Both the position numbers and the translations under genes were made by a program. A stretch of DNA of 58,845 nt, taken from positions 191,264 through 250,108 of the forward strand of contig NZ_JAHQCX010000006.1 of assembly GCF_019042245.1 (NCBI RefSeq). Reading direction: 5' to 3'. Below the pieces are notes generated by a model. The model was not told where the DNA came from, did not search any database, and was given only the letters and a program-made list of their open reading frames with translations. Positions within the stretch are counted from its first letter, which is position 1. Each line of letters opens with the position of its first letter. The stretch comes from Diplocloster modestus (GTDB lineage Bacteria; Bacillota; Clostridia; Lachnospirales; Lachnospiraceae). This document shows positions 1 through 7,595 of this stretch, piece by piece.

Positions 1-252
1 CCGCACTCGTCTTCCCGGAAGGCGAAGCTTTTCCACTTATGCCGGCTTCCGGGGACAGGCCCCTTCCGCCATTTGTTACACACCGGCCAACTCTTCTGAC
101 GGAATGTGCCAGTCCCCTCTTTATATACGCTACCGCACTCGTCTTCCCGGAAGGCGAAGCTTTTCCACTTATGCCGGCTTCCGGGGACAGGCCCCTTCCG
201 CCATTTGTTGCATACTGGCCAATCCTTCTGACGGAATGTGCCAGTCCCCTCT
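1..252. repeat. 132-bp tandem repeat, two copies, cut by the window edge
   Basis: Positions 1-132 recur at 133-252 almost unchanged; both copies begin CCGCACTCGTCTTCCCGG. The second copy breaks off just before the stop codon of the radical SAM gene at 253. Inside each unit a stretch starting GGGGACAGGC faces one ending GCCAGTCCCC about 65 bases later, and the two arms pair imperfectly as a long hairpin. A shorter dyad, CTTCC-C-GGAAG, lies near the unit start. The array probably continues leftward. No protein is proposed here: open frames exist, but they simply follow the repeat. Confidence 0.9.
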
Positions 253-1359
253 CTACTGGGCAGATGCCAATTGTTCCAGGCGTTCGATCACGTAAGGGAA
301 AAACGCTTGGTATGCCCCGCAAAAGCAATTCAGTCTCAGTTTCTCTTCCCCGTAATCCCGTTCTCTTCTGCATCCGCCTCTGCACAGGGGATACCATTTG
401 CAGTCTTTACACGCCTCATCTGTCTCCAGTGACGGCTCCAGATATTCTCTGGCGGTATCGGAATCTCTCATATCCGCGAAACTGTCCGCGTTCACATTTC
501 CGATCCGGTACCGGTCCACCACGTAAAAATCACAGGGATACACATCCCCGTTGGCTTCTACCACAGTCTGGACACTGCATCTGCCGCACATATTACAGCT
601 CTCCGGCACAAATCCTTTCAGGATTCCGACCCAGTTCTCGAACTGGCGGATATACACATATTTGCCGTGGATCAAATCTTCATACCACAGATCAAACAGT
701 TCCTTTAAGGCTTCCCCCAGCTGATCCGCCGAAAGCGAGTACCTCTCATTTCCCTTATCCTCTCCCAGTGGGTCCAGACAGGGAATATACTGTTGATACC
801 AGATCTCTTTCTCGGTCAGGAACCGGTAGATCTCTCCGATTTTCGGCGCGTTGGAACCGTTTAACACCGTCAGCACATTAAACTCGATCCCGTACTTCTT
901 AAGCTTACGTATGGTAGACCAGACCCGCTGGAACGTACTGGCGCCGCCCGGCCCATGGCGGTGCATGTCCTGACAGCTCTTCGGCCCGTCCAGGGATACG
1001 CCCACCAAAAACTTGTGTTTCTTCAAAAACGGAAACCATTCCTCCGCCAGGTCAAACCCATTGGTCTGAATCGCATAGCTGACCGGCAGCCCTTTCTTAT
1101 TATATTGTTCCACCGCCGACACGAAGTGTTGAAAAAAGGGAAGGCCGGCCAGTGTCGGCTCCCCGCCCTGAAAGGCAAAGGTACATTGGCCCTCCGCCTC
1201 TTCCAGCGCCTTTTTCACCATATTTTCCGCCGTATCCGCTTCCATGTATCCATAAGAATATTGTTCCCGTTTCTTTGCCTCATCACAATAAAAGCAATAA
1301 TCACAGTGCATATTGCAATTAGATGATGCCGGCTTTATCAATAGATATAAAGGGGGCAT
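253..1359 (-). CDS. Radical SAM protein of the anaerobic sulfatase-maturating enzyme (anSME) / SPASM family
   Basis: Enzymes of this family use S-adenosylmethionine and Fe-S clusters to oxidise a Cys or Ser of a target protein to formylglycine or, in relatives, to modify peptides. The radical SAM cluster motif C-x3-C-x2-C (CNMHCDYC) is near residue 15, followed by the glycine-rich GGEPTL motif. The C-terminal SPASM region has the expected auxiliary-cluster cysteines (CNMCGRC, YPCDFY, CKDCKWYPLCRGGC). At 368 residues it is the usual length. I chose the ATG at 1359 because GAGGAG lies five bases upstream; an in-frame start at 1392 adds 11 residues. No sulfatase is present in the window, so the target is unknown. 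The gene ends directly against the 132-bp repeats. Confidence 0.88.
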   Translation of the reverse strand: MPPLYLLIKPASSNCNMHCDYCFYCDEAKKREQYSYGYMEADTAENMVKKALEEAEGQCTFAFQGGEPTLAGLPFFQHFVSAVEQYNKKGLPVSYAIQTNGFDLAEEWFPFLKKHKFLVGVSLDGPKSCQDMHRHGPGGASTFQRVWSTIRKLKKYGIEFNVLTVLNGSNAPKIGEIYRFLTEKEIWYQQYIPCLDPLGEDKGNERYSLSADQLGEALKELFDLWYEDLIHGKYVYIRQFENWVGILKGFVPESCNMCGRCSVQTVVEANGDVYPCDFYVVDRYRIGNVNADSFADMRDSDTAREYLEPSLETDEACKDCKWYPLCRGGCRRERDYGEEKLRLNCFCGAYQAFFPYVIERLEQLASAQ

Positions 1360-1497
1360 TGTCTCCTCTTCCTTTCTTCCTATCTTCCTCATTTACAGCC
1401 AATCTGTTGCCCAGGGCTTATCTCTATGTCTGTCGCAGCTTATTTCACATATTCCTTATTCTATATCCATCCGCCTGCGCCGCCTTCATTCATCGCT

Positions 1498-2238
1498 CTA
1501 AAACTCAAACACTTGTCCCTCCCGTGTAATCTCTACCACCCGGTCACGATAAGGCTTCGAGCAATCCAGGGAGAGCAGCTTGGGAATCACGGAGTAATCT
1601 CCCCAGAAATGCATGGGAATCGCCTTTCCGGCATCCGCCGTTCTCATAAACACATCGAATCCCCAGGAAAACCGGTCCTCCTGCCTTGGATCCAGCGGCA
1701 GGAATGCGGCATCAAAACGCCTGCCCTCCAGCTTTTTCATTTCCCGCTTGAAATTTTCCTCCATGCGGCGCTCATCGTCATCGTTCTCTCCTTCCCAGGA
1801 CCACCAGTTCAGATCTCCGGCATGATAAATACATCTGTCTCCCATACCGACAAGGAAAGCCACGCCTTCATCCGTGGAGGCCAGCGTCTCCACCGTCACT
1901 CTCGTATCACCCGGGCCTTGCAGAACCTGTTCCGCATTTTTACCTATATATATTATATGTTCTCTGGCCGCTGCCGGTATGCCCCTGCGTTCCATGTATT
2001 TTTCGTTCATTCGGGTATCCGAGGACAATATATAGGTTACATCCGGATACTGATCCGACAGCGCGAAGATCTCCTGATTGAAATGATCGTGATGCTTGTG
2101 GCTGACAAATACATAAATCGGCTTCCTGCCGTCAAACTCCGGGATCGTCCCCTGATAATAGTCAAATATCAATACGGCCTCCTCCAGCTCCACAGAGAAA
2201 CCGCTGTGACCGATGTAGGTTATCTTCATTGCGCTCAT
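1498..2238 (-). CDS. Metallo-beta-lactamase-fold hydrolase (UlaG-like)
   Basis: A 246-residue soluble metal-dependent hydrolase. It begins with the typical strand KITYIGHSGF and carries the zinc-binding H-x-H-x-D-H motif as SHKHHDHF near residue 50, with further histidines at YHAGD (near residue 140) and MHFWGD near residue 205. This resembles the UlaG / YfkN-like branch of MBL-fold proteins with many possible substrates (lactones, phosphoesters); the substrate cannot be read. The gene shares its upstream region with the plus-strand reductase operon at 2406. Two starts are possible: ATG at 2238, or ATG at 2229 (KITYIG directly after). AAGGAGAGG stands just upstream of both. Confidence 0.82.
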   Translation of the reverse strand: MSAMKITYIGHSGFSVELEEAVLIFDYYQGTIPEFDGRKPIYVFVSHKHHDHFNQEIFALSDQYPDVTYILSSDTRMNEKYMERRGIPAAAREHIIYIGKNAEQVLQGPGDTRVTVETLASTDEGVAFLVGMGDRCIYHAGDLNWWSWEGENDDDERRMEENFKREMKKLEGRRFDAAFLPLDPRQEDRFSWGFDVFMRTADAGKAIPMHFWGDYSVIPKLLSLDCSKPYRDRVVEITREGQVFEF

Positions 2239-2331
2239 CCTCTCCTTTTCGCAGTCGTTTTCTACGCTTCATTGTATCATGAGCCGCATCATTTTTCCAC
2301 ATTCGTTAAGAACACCGGAATTGTTAATTAT

Positions 2332-2360
2332 TTGACATCCTCCTCCAACCCAGATACAAT
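2332..2360 (+). promoter_or_regulatory. Sigma-A promoter of the reductase / aconitase X operon
   Basis: TTGACA at 2332-2337 and TACAAT at 2355-2360 with a 17-base spacer, a near-perfect housekeeping promoter. Transcription would start near 2367. The ribosome site AGGAGG at 2391 sets the ATG at 2406. Confidence 0.85.
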
Positions 2361-2405
2361 CATAGTAGAAGAATATTCGTTCTCTAGAGAAGGAGGAATT
2401 CCCCC

Positions 2406-4673
2406 ATGAAAACAGATGCTCTCGTACAGCGCCTGGTAGACAGCTACGGCAGCTGGGTCACCGACGACTCCGCGGTCCGCGCGGGCTGTGCCAGAATGAC
2501 GCAGAATCTCTACCCTTACACCTCGATGTTTTCCCCGATCCGGATCAACCGCATGACCGTTAAGAACCGGCTGGTTATGGCTCCCATGGGAAATATCGAT
2601 ATGTGCGAGGAGACCGGCAGGCCCAACGACAAAATGCTCCAATACTTTTTCGCCCGGGCCAAAGGCGGAACCGGCCTGCTCACCACCGGCCTGGTTCCCA
2701 TCAGTCACGGCATTGACCATTCCATCACCGAGCTTGGCAAACTGACCTATTTTCCCCGTATCGACCGGAGCCGCACCGTGTTCGCGGGCTGGCGGGATCT
2801 GGCGGAAGGCGTCCATGTCTACGGCGCCAAAATCTTCGTGCAGCTGACCGCCGGGCTGGGGCGGGTGGGAAATCCCCAGTGCCTGATCAATGAGTTAAAA
2901 TTCCCGGTCAGCGCATCCTTCAATCCCAATTTTTACATGTCGCAAATTCCCTGCATGCGCCTGTCCGGACACAAAATCAAGAAAATTGTCAAGAACACAG
3001 GCCAGGCCGCCGCGGACGCCAAAGCCGCCGGACTGGACGGCGTCTATCTGCACGGACACGAAGGCTACCTCATGGAACAGCTTACCAATCCCGCGTTCAA
3101 CCACCGGAAGCTGGGGCATTTCGCGGACTGGCAGGCGTTCGGTCTGGACTCCGTCAGGGAGATCCGCAAAAGGGTTGGCGACGACTATCCGATCATGTAC
3201 CGGATCGATCTGTCCCTGGCCCTGAATGAAACCTACGGGGACACCATGGAGAGAAATCCGTTAAAGAAATTCAAAAACGGACGGACCGTGGAAATGACTC
3301 TGGATTACATGAAGCATCTGGTGGAAGCCGGCGTGGATATTTTTGATGTGGATCTGGGCTGTTATGACAACTGGTGGCTGCCCCATCCCCCCGCCGGAAT
3401 GCCTGCGGGCTGTTTCCTTGATGTAGCCCGGACCGTCAAACAATATTTCTCAGAACATGACATTGTATCAAACGCGGGAGTTCCGGTTCCGGTAGTCGCC
3501 GTTGGCAAGCTTGGCTACCCGGATCTGGCGGAACAGGCGCTGCGGGATGAAAAATGCGATATGGTCATGCTGGGCCGCCCTCTTCTGGCCGACCCGGATT
3601 GGCCCCGCAAAGCTTATTCCGGCCATGTGGAAGAAATTACTCCCTGCATCGGCTGTCAGGAGGGCTGCATCAATGAATTCGTGGACGGCGGCCATCCCCA
3701 GTGCGCGGTCAATGCCCGGACTTCCTTCGAACATCTCCTGCCGGAGGTCCCTCCCGCGCCTGCAAAGCCGAAGAAGATCGCTGTCGTCGGCGGAGGGCCG
3801 GCCGGTATCCTCTTCGCGACCACTGCCGCCGGCCGTGGACACCAGGTGACCCTGTTCGAAAAAGAGGACCGGCTGGGCGGCAAACTGATCCCCGGATCTG
3901 TTCCAAAGATCAAATTCGACCTGGATAACTACCGCCTCTATCTGGAACGCCAGGCCATCAAGGCGGCATCCGAAGGCAACCTGACCCTGTGCCTGAATAC
4001 CGAGGCCAGCCCCGAACAGCTGCGGCAGGAACAATATGACAGCATCATCTTTGCCACCGGCACCAAACCCTCCGCTCTGCCGGTTCCCGGCATCGACGCA
4101 GCGCCCACGGTGGAGGCCTCCGATCTTCTCTGCCATCCCGAGAAGCTTGGCAATGCCAGGAAAATCCTTGTGGTCGGCGGCGGTGTAGTGGGCTGCGAAA
4201 CCGCATATTGGCTGAGTTATGAGCACAACTGCGAGGTTACCGTAGTCGAGATGACCAGCTACTTCATGGACGGCACCTGTACCGCCAACCGCGGTCATCT
4301 GATCCATTATATGAAGCAGGCGGGCGTCACCTTATTAAACTGCTGTAAGGTCGTATCTTTCCACGGTAACGAGGTGACGGTAGAGCAAAATATTTCCAAG
4401 GGGGTACCCGATCCCTACATAACCTGGCAGCCTATCCTGCCGAAAAACATAGAAAATCCCCTGGCGCCCAAGCTTGGCACCGAAACCACTTCGAAGGTTC
4501 TGAAGGCCGATCTGATCGTACTGGCTGCCGGCGGCCGCGAGGACGCTTCCCTGTTCCTGGAAGCTCAGAGAAACCATATTGCCCCGGAGCTCTACCAGAT
4601 CGGGGACAGTTTTGCTCCCGGCAAGGTTCTGGAGGCTGTCAGAGCCGCCTATACCCTGGGCAGCAAAATTTAA
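2406..4673 (+). CDS. Fused old-yellow-enzyme / FAD-NAD(P)-binding reductase with 4Fe-4S cluster (2-enoate / 2,4-dienoyl-CoA reductase family)
   Basis: A 755-residue flavoenzyme. Residues about 40-400 form an NADH:flavin oxidoreductase (old yellow enzyme) barrel; at 414 starts the cluster motif C-x2-C-x3-C-x11-C; two dinucleotide-binding motifs follow (VVGGGPAG near 460, VVGGGVVG near 595). The arrangement is that of 2-enoate reductase, FadH and BaiCD/BaiH, which reduce activated C=C bonds with NAD(P)H. It is about 90 residues longer than usual and the active-site region differs: HGHEGYL stands in place of the usual HGAHGYL, and the usual Tyr-Gly-Gly after it is missing. The substrate is therefore open. 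It is the first gene of an operon with aconitase X, whose product or substrate it may reduce. AGGAGG lies nine bases before the ATG. Confidence 0.88.
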   Translation: MKTDALVQRLVDSYGSWVTDDSAVRAGCARMTQNLYPYTSMFSPIRINRMTVKNRLVMAPMGNIDMCEETGRPNDKMLQYFFARAKGGTGLLTTGLVPISHGIDHSITELGKLTYFPRIDRSRTVFAGWRDLAEGVHVYGAKIFVQLTAGLGRVGNPQCLINELKFPVSASFNPNFYMSQIPCMRLSGHKIKKIVKNTGQAAADAKAAGLDGVYLHGHEGYLMEQLTNPAFNHRKLGHFADWQAFGLDSVREIRKRVGDDYPIMYRIDLSLALNETYGDTMERNPLKKFKNGRTVEMTLDYMKHLVEAGVDIFDVDLGCYDNWWLPHPPAGMPAGCFLDVARTVKQYFSEHDIVSNAGVPVPVVAVGKLGYPDLAEQALRDEKCDMVMLGRPLLADPDWPRKAYSGHVEEITPCIGCQEGCINEFVDGGHPQCAVNARTSFEHLLPEVPPAPAKPKKIAVVGGGPAGILFATTAAGRGHQVTLFEKEDRLGGKLIPGSVPKIKFDLDNYRLYLERQAIKAASEGNLTLCLNTEASPEQLRQEQYDSIIFATGTKPSALPVPGIDAAPTVEASDLLCHPEKLGNARKILVVGGGVVGCETAYWLSYEHNCEVTVVEMTSYFMDGTCTANRGHLIHYMKQAGVTLLNCCKVVSFHGNEVTVEQNISKGVPDPYITWQPILPKNIENPLAPKLGTETTSKVLKADLIVLAAGGREDASLFLEAQRNHIAPELYQIGDSFAPGKVLEAVRAAYTLGSKI

Positions 4674-4733
4674 AGGGGGCTTATTTATTCCACAGGCGCA
4701 CTTTCCCGTGGAAATCAAGAAAGGAGAATGCTC

Positions 4734-6017
4734 ATGGCATCCATGCAGTTAACGGCGGAAGAACAGGAAATGCTGGACGGCCGCCAGGGAGAAGCCATGG
4801 CCAAGGTGATGAAAACCCTGGTCATGTACGGCGAAACCTTCGGCGCATCCAAAATGGTTCCTGTCACAGGTAAATACGGCCATCTGGTCACCAGCTTCGG
4901 CCTGTCTGTTCTGGACCCGGTGTACGGCCTGATGGACGAACTAATCAAAGGCGGCGCACTGTCCAAGCAGCAATTCAGCATCGATCCCCGTCCGCTGGAT
5001 AAAAATGTTCCGGCGAACCTGATACAAAAACTATTTTTTAAGATCATGTACTCCAAACAGGAGATGTACGAAGGGCAGCTGACACAGTTGGGCCTTCTGG
5101 ACAATGATCCTTTCACCTGCGCCTGTTATTTTGACCAGGTGGGCAATACGCCCAAAGAAGGGGAGATCCTCTCCTGGGCGGAGAGCAGCGCCGTGGTCTA
5201 CGCCAACAGCGTCCTGGGAGCCAGGTGCAACCGGAACTCCGGTATCATCGAGCTGTTCGGCAGTATCGCCGGACGGGTTCCGTATTTCGGCCTGCTGACC
5301 GACGAGGGCAGGCAGGCGGACTGGATCGTGGAGATCCGAACCTCTAAGAAACCGGAGGCCCAGGTCCTGGGCAGCGCCATCGGCATGAAAGTGATGGAGG
5401 ATGTCCCTTACATCAAAGGATTGGACCATTGGCTTGGCGCCGAATTGAATCAGGATGCCAGAGATTATCTGAAGGATATGGGCGCCGCCACCGCTTCCAA
5501 CGGAGCGGTCGGGCTGTATCACATCGAAAACCTGACCCCGGAGGCCGTCCGCTTAGGCGGCTCCCTGATCAAAGCCGATGCCAAAACGTATGTGATTGAC
5601 GACGCGGAGTTGGAACGGGTGCAGCGGGAATATCCCTGTATCTGGAAAGATCCGTCCGCCGCTCCGAAGCTCTGTTTCATCGGATGTCCGCATTTATCCT
5701 ACGAACAGCTGGTTCACTGGAGCAAGGCGCTGCCGGAATCCCTTCGGCAGGCAGGCCGCAGTAAGGTAGCGGTCCCGACCGTGATGACTACGTCCCCGGC
5801 TGTGCTTAAGAAGTTTACCGCCACGCCGGAAGCCGCCCGTTTGAGGGAGGCCGGCGTTGTCTTAAGCTATATTTGCCCATTGATGTACATGAACAATCCG
5901 ATGTGTGGGAAAATGCCGGTTATTACCAGTTCCAATAAGCTTCGCACCTATACCAGCGCCCGGTATTTCCGGGATGAACAGATACTCTCTTACCTATCGA
6001 AAGGAGGCAGCTTATGA
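4734..6017 (+). CDS. Aconitase X catalytic (large) subunit, former DUF521
   Basis: The start of the protein (MQLTAEEQEMLDG...GEAMAKVMKTLVMYGE) and the end (MNNPMCGKMPVITSSNK) match the aconitase X large subunit. Characterised members dehydrate cis-3-hydroxy-L-proline (bacteria) or mevalonate 5-phosphate (archaea) with an Fe-S cluster. Candidate ligands are the cysteines at GARCNRNSG, FIGCPHL, YICPLM and NPMCG. ATG codons occur at 4728, 4734 and 4743; AAGGAG at 4721 is spaced correctly for 4734. The gene follows the fused reductase by 60 bases and overlaps the small subunit gene by ATGA, which implies translational coupling. No proline or mevalonate pathway gene is adjacent, so the true substrate is unknown. 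Confidence 0.87.
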   Translation: MASMQLTAEEQEMLDGRQGEAMAKVMKTLVMYGETFGASKMVPVTGKYGHLVTSFGLSVLDPVYGLMDELIKGGALSKQQFSIDPRPLDKNVPANLIQKLFFKIMYSKQEMYEGQLTQLGLLDNDPFTCACYFDQVGNTPKEGEILSWAESSAVVYANSVLGARCNRNSGIIELFGSIAGRVPYFGLLTDEGRQADWIVEIRTSKKPEAQVLGSAIGMKVMEDVPYIKGLDHWLGAELNQDARDYLKDMGAATASNGAVGLYHIENLTPEAVRLGGSLIKADAKTYVIDDAELERVQREYPCIWKDPSAAPKLCFIGCPHLSYEQLVHWSKALPESLRQAGRSKVAVPTVMTTSPAVLKKFTATPEAARLREAGVVLSYICPLMYMNNPMCGKMPVITSSNKLRTYTSARYFRDEQILSYLSKGGSL

Positions 6018-6466
6018 AAAAGACATTCAAAGGCCGTCCGGTAGTTCCGGGCCGGGTTACCGCTGAGGCTCTGGTCACCCACGCGGGATTTAACACACTG
6101 GCCAGTTTTCAGAAGAGCCTCATGTTCGGAGATAAGAACGCTACCTGTTCGGATCAGAATAATCCCGATCTGAACGGGAAACAGATGGCCGGCAAAGCTC
6201 TGTGCCTGCCTCAGACCATCGGTTCCACCACCGGCGGCATGGTTTTATATACGGCTGCCTCCATGCATCGGCAGCCTGCCTGCCTGCTTTTTTCCAAACC
6301 GATCGATTCTCTGGCCGCCGCCGGCGCTATCCTGGCGGATGTGTGGACGGACCAGTCCATGCCCACCGTGGATAACCTGGGGGAAGATTTTTTAGATTAT
6401 GTTAACTCAGGGATGAAAATTACGGTGGAAGAAGACGGCACGGTTACTGTGGAATCGCAGGGTTGA
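6014..6466 (+). CDS. Aconitase X swivelling-domain (small) subunit, former DUF126
   Basis: A 150-residue partner of the preceding gene, corresponding to the mobile aconitase C-terminal domain. It starts KGRPVVPGRVTAEALV, the standard opening of this subunit, and has the serine/glycine loop PQTIGSTTGGMVLY near residue 75 that carries the catalytic serine in the family. It overlaps the large subunit gene by four bases (ATGA). In some organisms the two are one polypeptide; here they are split, as in the bacterial and archaeal two-subunit forms. It should act in the cytoplasm as a 1:1 complex with the large subunit. Confidence 0.87.
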   Translation: MKKTFKGRPVVPGRVTAEALVTHAGFNTLASFQKSLMFGDKNATCSDQNNPDLNGKQMAGKALCLPQTIGSTTGGMVLYTAASMHRQPACLLFSKPIDSLAAAGAILADVWTDQSMPTVDNLGEDFLDYVNSGMKITVEEDGTVTVESQG

Positions 6467-6505
6467 AGAAAATAAATGAGAAGTCGGATGTCTCCGGGAG
6501 GTTTT

Positions 6506-7465
6506 ATGACAGAATTAAAGAACGATAAAGAATCGCAGGAAAATTTCTACAGGGACCATGAGGTTTCCCATAACATAGACCGGAACACAAAAATCATGGT
6601 TACCGGAGCCGACGGATTCCTCGGCTCCCGCCTGGCAGATGATTTGCACAAACTCTGTACGGTATACCGGATCGGGCATTCCCGGCTGGATATTACGAAC
6701 CGGCAGGAAGTCGCGGATGTTGTGAAGGAACTGCGGCCGGACTTTGTGCTTCACTGCGCTGCCCTGTCGGATGTAGGATTCTGTGAAGAACATCCGTCTC
6801 TTTGTGAACAGGTAAATGTTATGGGGCCGCTGTATCTGGCCGAGGCCTGTAAGGCAAACGCGGCCCGGTTGATTTTTATGAGTTCCGACCAGATTTACCA
6901 TAACAGCGGCGAAATGGCCCCCAACCGGGAAGAAGATGCCGCGGCTCCCACCAATGTCTATGGAATCAGCAAGCTGCGGGCGGAGCAGGAGCTTTTCTCT
7001 CTGCTGCCGGACACAGTCTGTCTGCGTCTGACCTGGATGTATGATCTGCCGGCATTGGGGAAGCGGACGCATCAGAATCTGCTGCTTCAGCTTCTGAACG
7101 CCCTGATCCGGGGTGAGAAGCTTACGCTTCCTGTCTATGATTTCCGGGGAATCACCTGGGTCCATGAGGTGGTAACCGGGCTTAGGAAGGCTCTCTTTAT
7201 ACCGGGCGGCGTTTATAATTTTGGCAGCGCAAATGAATTCAGCACATTGGAAACCGTACAAAAATGGATGGATGTGCTCGGATGCGGGAATCGCAAGGAT
7301 CTGCTGCTGCCGGACAGGACACGGTTCATGAATCGGCCCAGAAATCTTATGATCGACAACAGCAAAATTACTTCGTTTGGAATCCGGTTCTCTGATTCGG
7401 TCTGCGGCCTGAAACATTGTCTGGCGGACTATGGTATCACTGTTACCGATTCTTCAGGTATATAA
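6506..7465 (+). CDS. NAD(P)-dependent extended short-chain reductase of the RmlD type
   Basis: A Rossmann protein of 319 residues. The dinucleotide motif TGADGFLG is near residue 33, the Ser of SSDQIYHNS near 130, and Y-x3-K as YGISK near 160, so the catalytic triad of extended SDR enzymes is complete. Closest in style to dTDP-4-dehydrorhamnose reductase (RmlD), but no other rhamnose gene is near, so another aldehyde or ketone may be the substrate. GGAGG at 6496 fixes the ATG at 6506; an upstream in-frame start at 6476 lacks such a site. It lies 39 bases after the aconitase X small subunit and probably belongs to the same transcript. An unusual N-terminal tail of about 28 charged residues precedes the Rossmann fold. 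Confidence 0.82.
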   Translation: MTELKNDKESQENFYRDHEVSHNIDRNTKIMVTGADGFLGSRLADDLHKLCTVYRIGHSRLDITNRQEVADVVKELRPDFVLHCAALSDVGFCEEHPSLCEQVNVMGPLYLAEACKANAARLIFMSSDQIYHNSGEMAPNREEDAAAPTNVYGISKLRAEQELFSLLPDTVCLRLTWMYDLPALGKRTHQNLLLQLLNALIRGEKLTLPVYDFRGITWVHEVVTGLRKALFIPGGVYNFGSANEFSTLETVQKWMDVLGCGNRKDLLLPDRTRFMNRPRNLMIDNSKITSFGIRFSDSVCGLKHCLADYGITVTDSSGI

Positions 7466-7470
7466 ATAAA

Positions 7471-7517
7471 GAGCCTATTCACCAGGAACACATGATGTGT
7501 TTCCGGTGAATAGGCTC
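7471..7517. terminator. Bidirectional hairpin between convergent genes
   Basis: GAGCCTATTCACC and GGTGAATAGGCTC form a perfect 13-bp stem, extended inward by a further imperfect stem. It lies between the convergent reductase and surface-protein genes. There is no long T tract on either side, so efficient intrinsic termination is less certain than the structure. Confidence 0.6.
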
Positions 7518-7595
7518 GGTTTCTGAACCTGGCTTTTATACTGTCTCTGTGCCCTGCCTCAAGCAGCGGGTATACACAAACACGTGAAAGTCCCC

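Noticed and set aside
1..252. CRISPR array at the left edge
   Set aside because: The 132-bp units are repeated without short unique spacers.
39..881. A 280-codon open frame on the plus strand over the left repeats and the radical SAM gene
   Set aside because: It is antisense to a well-supported enzyme, its first third merely translates the 132-bp repeat, and it has no ribosome site.
3468..4307. A 279-codon open frame antisense to the fused reductase
   Set aside because: Shadow of the real gene; no recognisable product.
2406..4673. Bile-acid 7-dehydroxylation gene (BaiCD/BaiH)
   Set aside because: Domain layout is shared, but the active-site motif differs and no other bai gene is present.
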